Assembly (NCBI RefSeq): GCF_002939305.1
Contig: NZ_MVDI01000002.1
Span: forward strand, 1-64,000
Length of the DNA stretch: 64,000 bases
Reading direction: 5' to 3'
DNA from: Chroococcidiopsis sp. TS-821
GTDB lineage: Bacteria > Cyanobacteriota > Cyanobacteriia > Cyanobacteriales > Chroococcidiopsidaceae
The notes under the pieces were generated by a model, which saw only the letters and a list, made by a program, of their open reading frames with translations, searched no databases and was not told where the DNA came from. The position numbers and the translations under genes are program-made. Shown piece by piece: positions 60,650 to 64,000 of the stretch (positions within the stretch are counted from its first letter, which is position 1; each line of letters begins with the position of its first letter).

Positions 60650-62308
60650 TACTCTTATTGCCCCTAATGTCAAATTTTTCTAGATGTTGTAGAAGGTGAC
60701 GCTGCTATGCTTCTACTCATCTCAATAGGTTTAGTGCGAGAAAACAAAAACAATAGCTTAACCAGATGTTTGGTCGTTACAATCCAACATGATATTATTC
60801 CCTAACTTGTATAGCAATATACCTTGATGTGATAGGTATAAGGGCGAGCTTTAGCTAGTAAGAATAACAGCCAATAGCAATCGTACAGTATTGATTTTTT
60901 TGAAAAATCTCCCTTTGTGTCTTTAAGATTGAGCAATCTTTTGCGGTGTAAAGATAGATTCGAAAACATTTTGCATCCAACAAGAAATACTCATTTATAA
61001 GGCAATCTTGCTGGTAGACACTTAAGATTTTTGACAGGCAGCCTACGACTGCTAACTCATACACTGTTCGTTTTTAAGTTACGCAGCCTCTGTTGCTAAC
61101 CAGCAGTATATTCTCACACTTTGAATTGGAAGTAAATACTTTATTGGCAGGCTGCTCTTTTCAATTAACCTTCAACTTCAATTACCACTAAATCGTCTCT
61201 GGGACTACGCTGCAATCAATATCGAGCTTGATATTTCAATAAAAATTGCTCTAGAAATATATTATACATTTATTATACTTATAACTTATTCTAGCTAGAA
61301 ATTTAAAGACCTAAGTTAGGCTAAAAGCCCATAAAATCATACCTTTATCGCTAAATCAGCTTCAAACTTGATGAAAAAACACAATTTTGTAGTTTTAGCT
61401 ACATTAGAAATAATTATTGTTTTTGGAGGTTAAATCTTTAACTTACCGTAGTTGTGAAAAATGCTTTTGTCCTGTTTGCTAGTTGGCAGTTTTGTAAGAT
61501 GCGTTACAGTCATACTAAGCTAGATCTATTAGAAACCTAGCAATTTTCCCCTAATAATTGGTGACAGACTACATCTTGAAATTGCCTACAATATTAGTTT
61601 AGTCTGCAATAGAACTTTGATACATTAGGGGTTTGCGCTCGCAAGATTTTTTTATTTTTACCAAAATTTTATGCATTTATGATATATGCTTTTGCCAAAT
61701 CAACAAAAGTAGTACTATTTAGATCAATTACCTTATTGGAAATATCAAATAAGTTTTTTTTATCAAAATAGAGTGATTAAATGAAGAAAAGTGTAGTATC
61801 ATCTGTATCGAAGTTGCTGTTCTAAGCAGCTCGCAAATTAAAACCTCTAGTAGGTTGCAAGAAAATTTGCAATTAGGTCGCGACAAAGGGCAATTGGGCA
61901 AATATTAGCTGCTGTTTAAAATAATTGTTAGTGTTAAGTATTAAAGAATTGAATAGAAGATACGTCGTACAAAGTTCTAGAAGTGCAAACACGCTGTACC
62001 TAATAATCCTTTTATAGTTTTAGTAATAGTCAAAAACGTATAATTACTTTTACTAGAAATGTAAAATAAGGCACAGCTAAAACTGCAGGTGTCTATAAGA
62101 TGAGAGCAAATTAATTTTAAGAAATTTTGAACAGGGAGAAATAGAAATAGCTTAGAGAATTATCCGTTCTAGGCAAGCAGACAAAGCAGATTGAGATATT
62201 TTAGCTAGTAAATAATTGTCTCAACTTAACTCAGGCTAACAGAGTGAAACTGAAGGATTTCAAGTTGGTATAGAACATCAAATCACAATAGTAACAGGGT
62301 TGCATGTC
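60650..62308. other. Long gene-free leader before the FAAL gene
   Basis: About 1.65 kb between divergent genes, A+T-rich, with frequent stops in all frames. Only a 69-codon minus-strand frame at 60855-61064 is open, with no features. It must contain promoters for both neighbours; no clear repeat, tRNA or hairpin terminator was found. Confidence 0.6.
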
Positions 62309-64000
62309 ATGAATTGTCAAAATCAGGAGATGCCAGCTAGCGATTATTGTTTCTCAACGTTTGTTGAGTTACTTAATTACAGGGCAGAAAGTCAGGCGGA
62401 GCAACAATTATACACGTTTTTGAAAAGTGGCGAGACAGAGACTGAAAAACTAACTTACAAAGAGCTACAGATGCAAGCACAAACAATTGCAGCAGCACTG
62501 CAAGCTCTAGATATGTTCGGCGAGCGAGCCTTGCTACTTTATCAGCCAGGTTTAGATTTCGTTGCGGCTTTCTTTGGGTGTTTATATGCTGGAGTTGTGG
62601 CAGTTCCAGCGTATCCACCTAGAAAAAATCAAAACCTATCGCGATTGCAGGCGATCGCCCAAGATGCTCAAGCTAAAGCTATTCTTACTTCTACATCACT
62701 GATAGAGAGTCTGCAAGCTAGCTCAACACAGGAAGGGTTAGGTATATCTGGATTGCATTGGTTAGCGACTGATAGCTTGAGTACAGATTTGGCGCTGACA
62801 TGGCAACCTCCACAAATTAGCGATCGCACTTTAGCTTTTTTGCAATATACTTCCGGCTCGACAGGCAATCCCAAAGGAGTGATGGTGAGTCATGGCAATC
62901 TGCTGGCTAACTCAAGCACAATTTATCAGATGTTTGGGCATTCACCACAAAGTCAAGGCATGATTTGGCTACCACCCTATCACGATATGGGACTCATTGG
63001 TGGCATCTTGCAACCACTGTACGGCGGCTTTCCTGTTGTCTTGATGGCTTCTGTAGACTTTCTCCAAAAACCGATGCGTTGGTTGCAGGCGATTTCTCGT
63101 TATAAGGCAACAACAAGCGGCGGACCTAATTTCGCTTATGATTTGTGTTTGCGTAAAGTGACACCAGAACACTTAGCCACTCTCGATCTCAGTAGTTGGG
63201 AAGTTGCCTTTACTGGGGCTGAACCTGTAAGAGCGGAAACCATCGACAAATTTGCTGCTACTTTTGCTGAGTGTGGATTTCGTAAGGAAGCTTTCTACCC
63301 CTGCTATGGAATGGCAGAAACAACACTCATCGTATCTGGGGGTGAGAAAACAGCTTTGCCAGTAACTTATGATGTAGACAAAGTGGCACTAGAGCAGAAT
63401 CGCGTTAGCAAAGGCGATCGCGGAAGTAGTCAGACTATTGTAGGTTGCGGTCGCAGCCCAAGTTCGCAAACAGTGGCGATCGTTAATCCTGACACGCTAA
63501 TTCCTTGCACTTCAGAAGAAGTCGGTGAGATCTGGGTATCAGGACCGAGTGTTGCTCAAGGTTACTGGAATCAACCCGAAGAGACGGAGAAAAATTTTCG
63601 CGCCAAACTAGCAAATATTCATGAAGGTACATTCCTTCGCACAGGCGACTTGGGCTTTTTGCAAGATGGAGAGCTATTTATTACAGGGCGCATTAAAGAT
63701 GTCATTATCATTCGCGGGCAAAATCACTACCCGCAAGACATCGAACTAACGGTAGAAAACAGTCACCCAGCGCTGAGAATTGGTTGTGGGGCGGCGTTCG
63801 CGATAGACTTTAAAGGTTCTGAACGGCTAGTCATTGTCCATGAAGTAGAACGCAGTTATTTACGGAAGCTCAATGTAGCCGAAGTTGTCGGGAGTATTAG
63901 ACAAGCTGTCGCAGCACAACACGGGTTAGACGTTTTTGCAACAGCCCTTGTTAAAACTGGTAGCATTCCCAAAACTTCTAGTGGTAAGATTCGCCGCCGC
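62309..64000 (+). CDS. Fatty acyl-AMP ligase (FAAL), partial at window end
   Basis: Open from ATG 62309 to the window edge, 564 codons without stop. YTSGSTGNPKGVMVSH (about 180) is the adenylation motif, GGPNFAYDLC (about 271) and CYGMAETT are FAAL-typical, GDLGFLQDGELFITGR and IKDVIIIRGQNHYPQDIE follow, and TGSIPKTSSGKIRRR near the edge carries the conserved Lys. FAALs activate a fatty acid as acyl-AMP and load it on an acyl carrier protein to start lipopeptides, polyketides or, in cyanobacteria, terminal olefins. The remaining domains lie beyond the window. Confidence 0.93.
   Translation, partial: MNCQNQEMPASDYCFSTFVELLNYRAESQAEQQLYTFLKSGETETEKLTYKELQMQAQTIAAALQALDMFGERALLLYQPGLDFVAAFFGCLYAGVVAVPAYPPRKNQNLSRLQAIAQDAQAKAILTSTSLIESLQASSTQEGLGISGLHWLATDSLSTDLALTWQPPQISDRTLAFLQYTSGSTGNPKGVMVSHGNLLANSSTIYQMFGHSPQSQGMIWLPPYHDMGLIGGILQPLYGGFPVVLMASVDFLQKPMRWLQAISRYKATTSGGPNFAYDLCLRKVTPEHLATLDLSSWEVAFTGAEPVRAETIDKFAATFAECGFRKEAFYPCYGMAETTLIVSGGEKTALPVTYDVDKVALEQNRVSKGDRGSSQTIVGCGRSPSSQTVAIVNPDTLIPCTSEEVGEIWVSGPSVAQGYWNQPEETEKNFRAKLANIHEGTFLRTGDLGFLQDGELFITGRIKDVIIIRGQNHYPQDIELTVENSHPALRIGCGAAFAIDFKGSERLVIVHEVERSYLRKLNVAEVVGSIRQAVAAQHGLDVFATALVKTGSIPKTSSGKIRRR

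Noticed and set aside
60855-61064. 69-codon minus-strand frame in the FAAL leader
   Set aside because: A+T-rich, no motif, no ribosome site; expected by chance in 1.6 kb.

Overview
The window is chromosomal DNA from a cyanobacterium. Evidence: photosystem II genes (psbD end, psbC, psbB, psbT, psbY), a Ycf37-like photosystem I assembly factor, cyanobacterial conserved proteins (TIGR04376, TIGR02652, DUF4359 types), an rbp-rpsU pair, and very many copies of the HIP1 octamer GCGATCGC. The species cannot be fixed from sequence alone; a Chroococcidiopsis/Gloeocapsa-like lineage would fit but is a guess. No CRISPR array, rRNA, intact transposase or prophage was seen.

Layout. 0-5 kb: psbD/psbC overlap, a PCP_red-only mini-protein, a secreted polysaccharide deacetylase fused to a phosphodiester glycosidase domain, and a VWA protein. 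5-9.4 kb: overlapping SNF2 helicase and SWIM zinc-finger genes. 10-14.2 kb: pnp, tpiA, folP. 14.4-15.2 kb: a decayed patch (truncated RTX fragment and broken Uma2 gene), then a CbxX-type AAA ATPase. 16.5-19.6 kb (minus): MoeB-rhodanese, a JAMM peptidase, a LivF-type ABC ATPase and a probable 7Fe ferredoxin. 20.2-24.2 kb (minus): a tight run of 2Fe-2S ferredoxin, secreted nuclease, IMPase-family phosphatase, J-domain/TPR protein and hisZ. 24.3-28.5 kb: tRNA-Ser(GGA), truB, a LuxR remnant and a UvrD/PcrA helicase. 28.8-32.3 kb: a plant pathogen-related-protein homologue, an AraC pseudogene and a CrtI/CrtISO-type oxidoreductase. 32.4-38.4 kb (minus): metK, a HAD phosphatase, rpsA, nrdR, psbT, psbB. 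39-44.7 kb: mnmG, several cyanobacterial hypotheticals, tRNA-His, gamma carbonic anhydrase, psbY. 44.7-50 kb (minus): a 1004-residue RTX/FG-GAP protein, Ycf37-like TPR protein, a solute-binding protein coupled to rplT, and rpmI. 50-57.4 kb: an SDR, a formaldehyde-detoxification group (class III ADH, S-formylglutathione hydrolase, xi-class GST) interrupted by rbp-rpsU, and an alanine-glyoxylate-type aminotransferase. 57.6-60.6 kb (minus): an unusual in-frame chimera of a truncated DHA2-type MFS transporter and a seven-repeat beta-propeller protein. 60.6-62.3 kb: a long gene-free leader. 62.3 kb to the end: the start of a fatty acyl-AMP ligase gene, probably the first gene of a lipopeptide/polyketide or hydrocarbon pathway that continues outside the window.

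Most of the window is housekeeping. The unusual items are the MFS/beta-propeller chimera, the FAAL locus with its long leader, the solute-binding gene coupled to rplT, the MoeB/JAMM pair, the hisZ run with an IMPase-family phosphatase, two copies of a 127-bp intergenic element, and three loci of gene decay (RTX/Uma2, LuxR, AraC).
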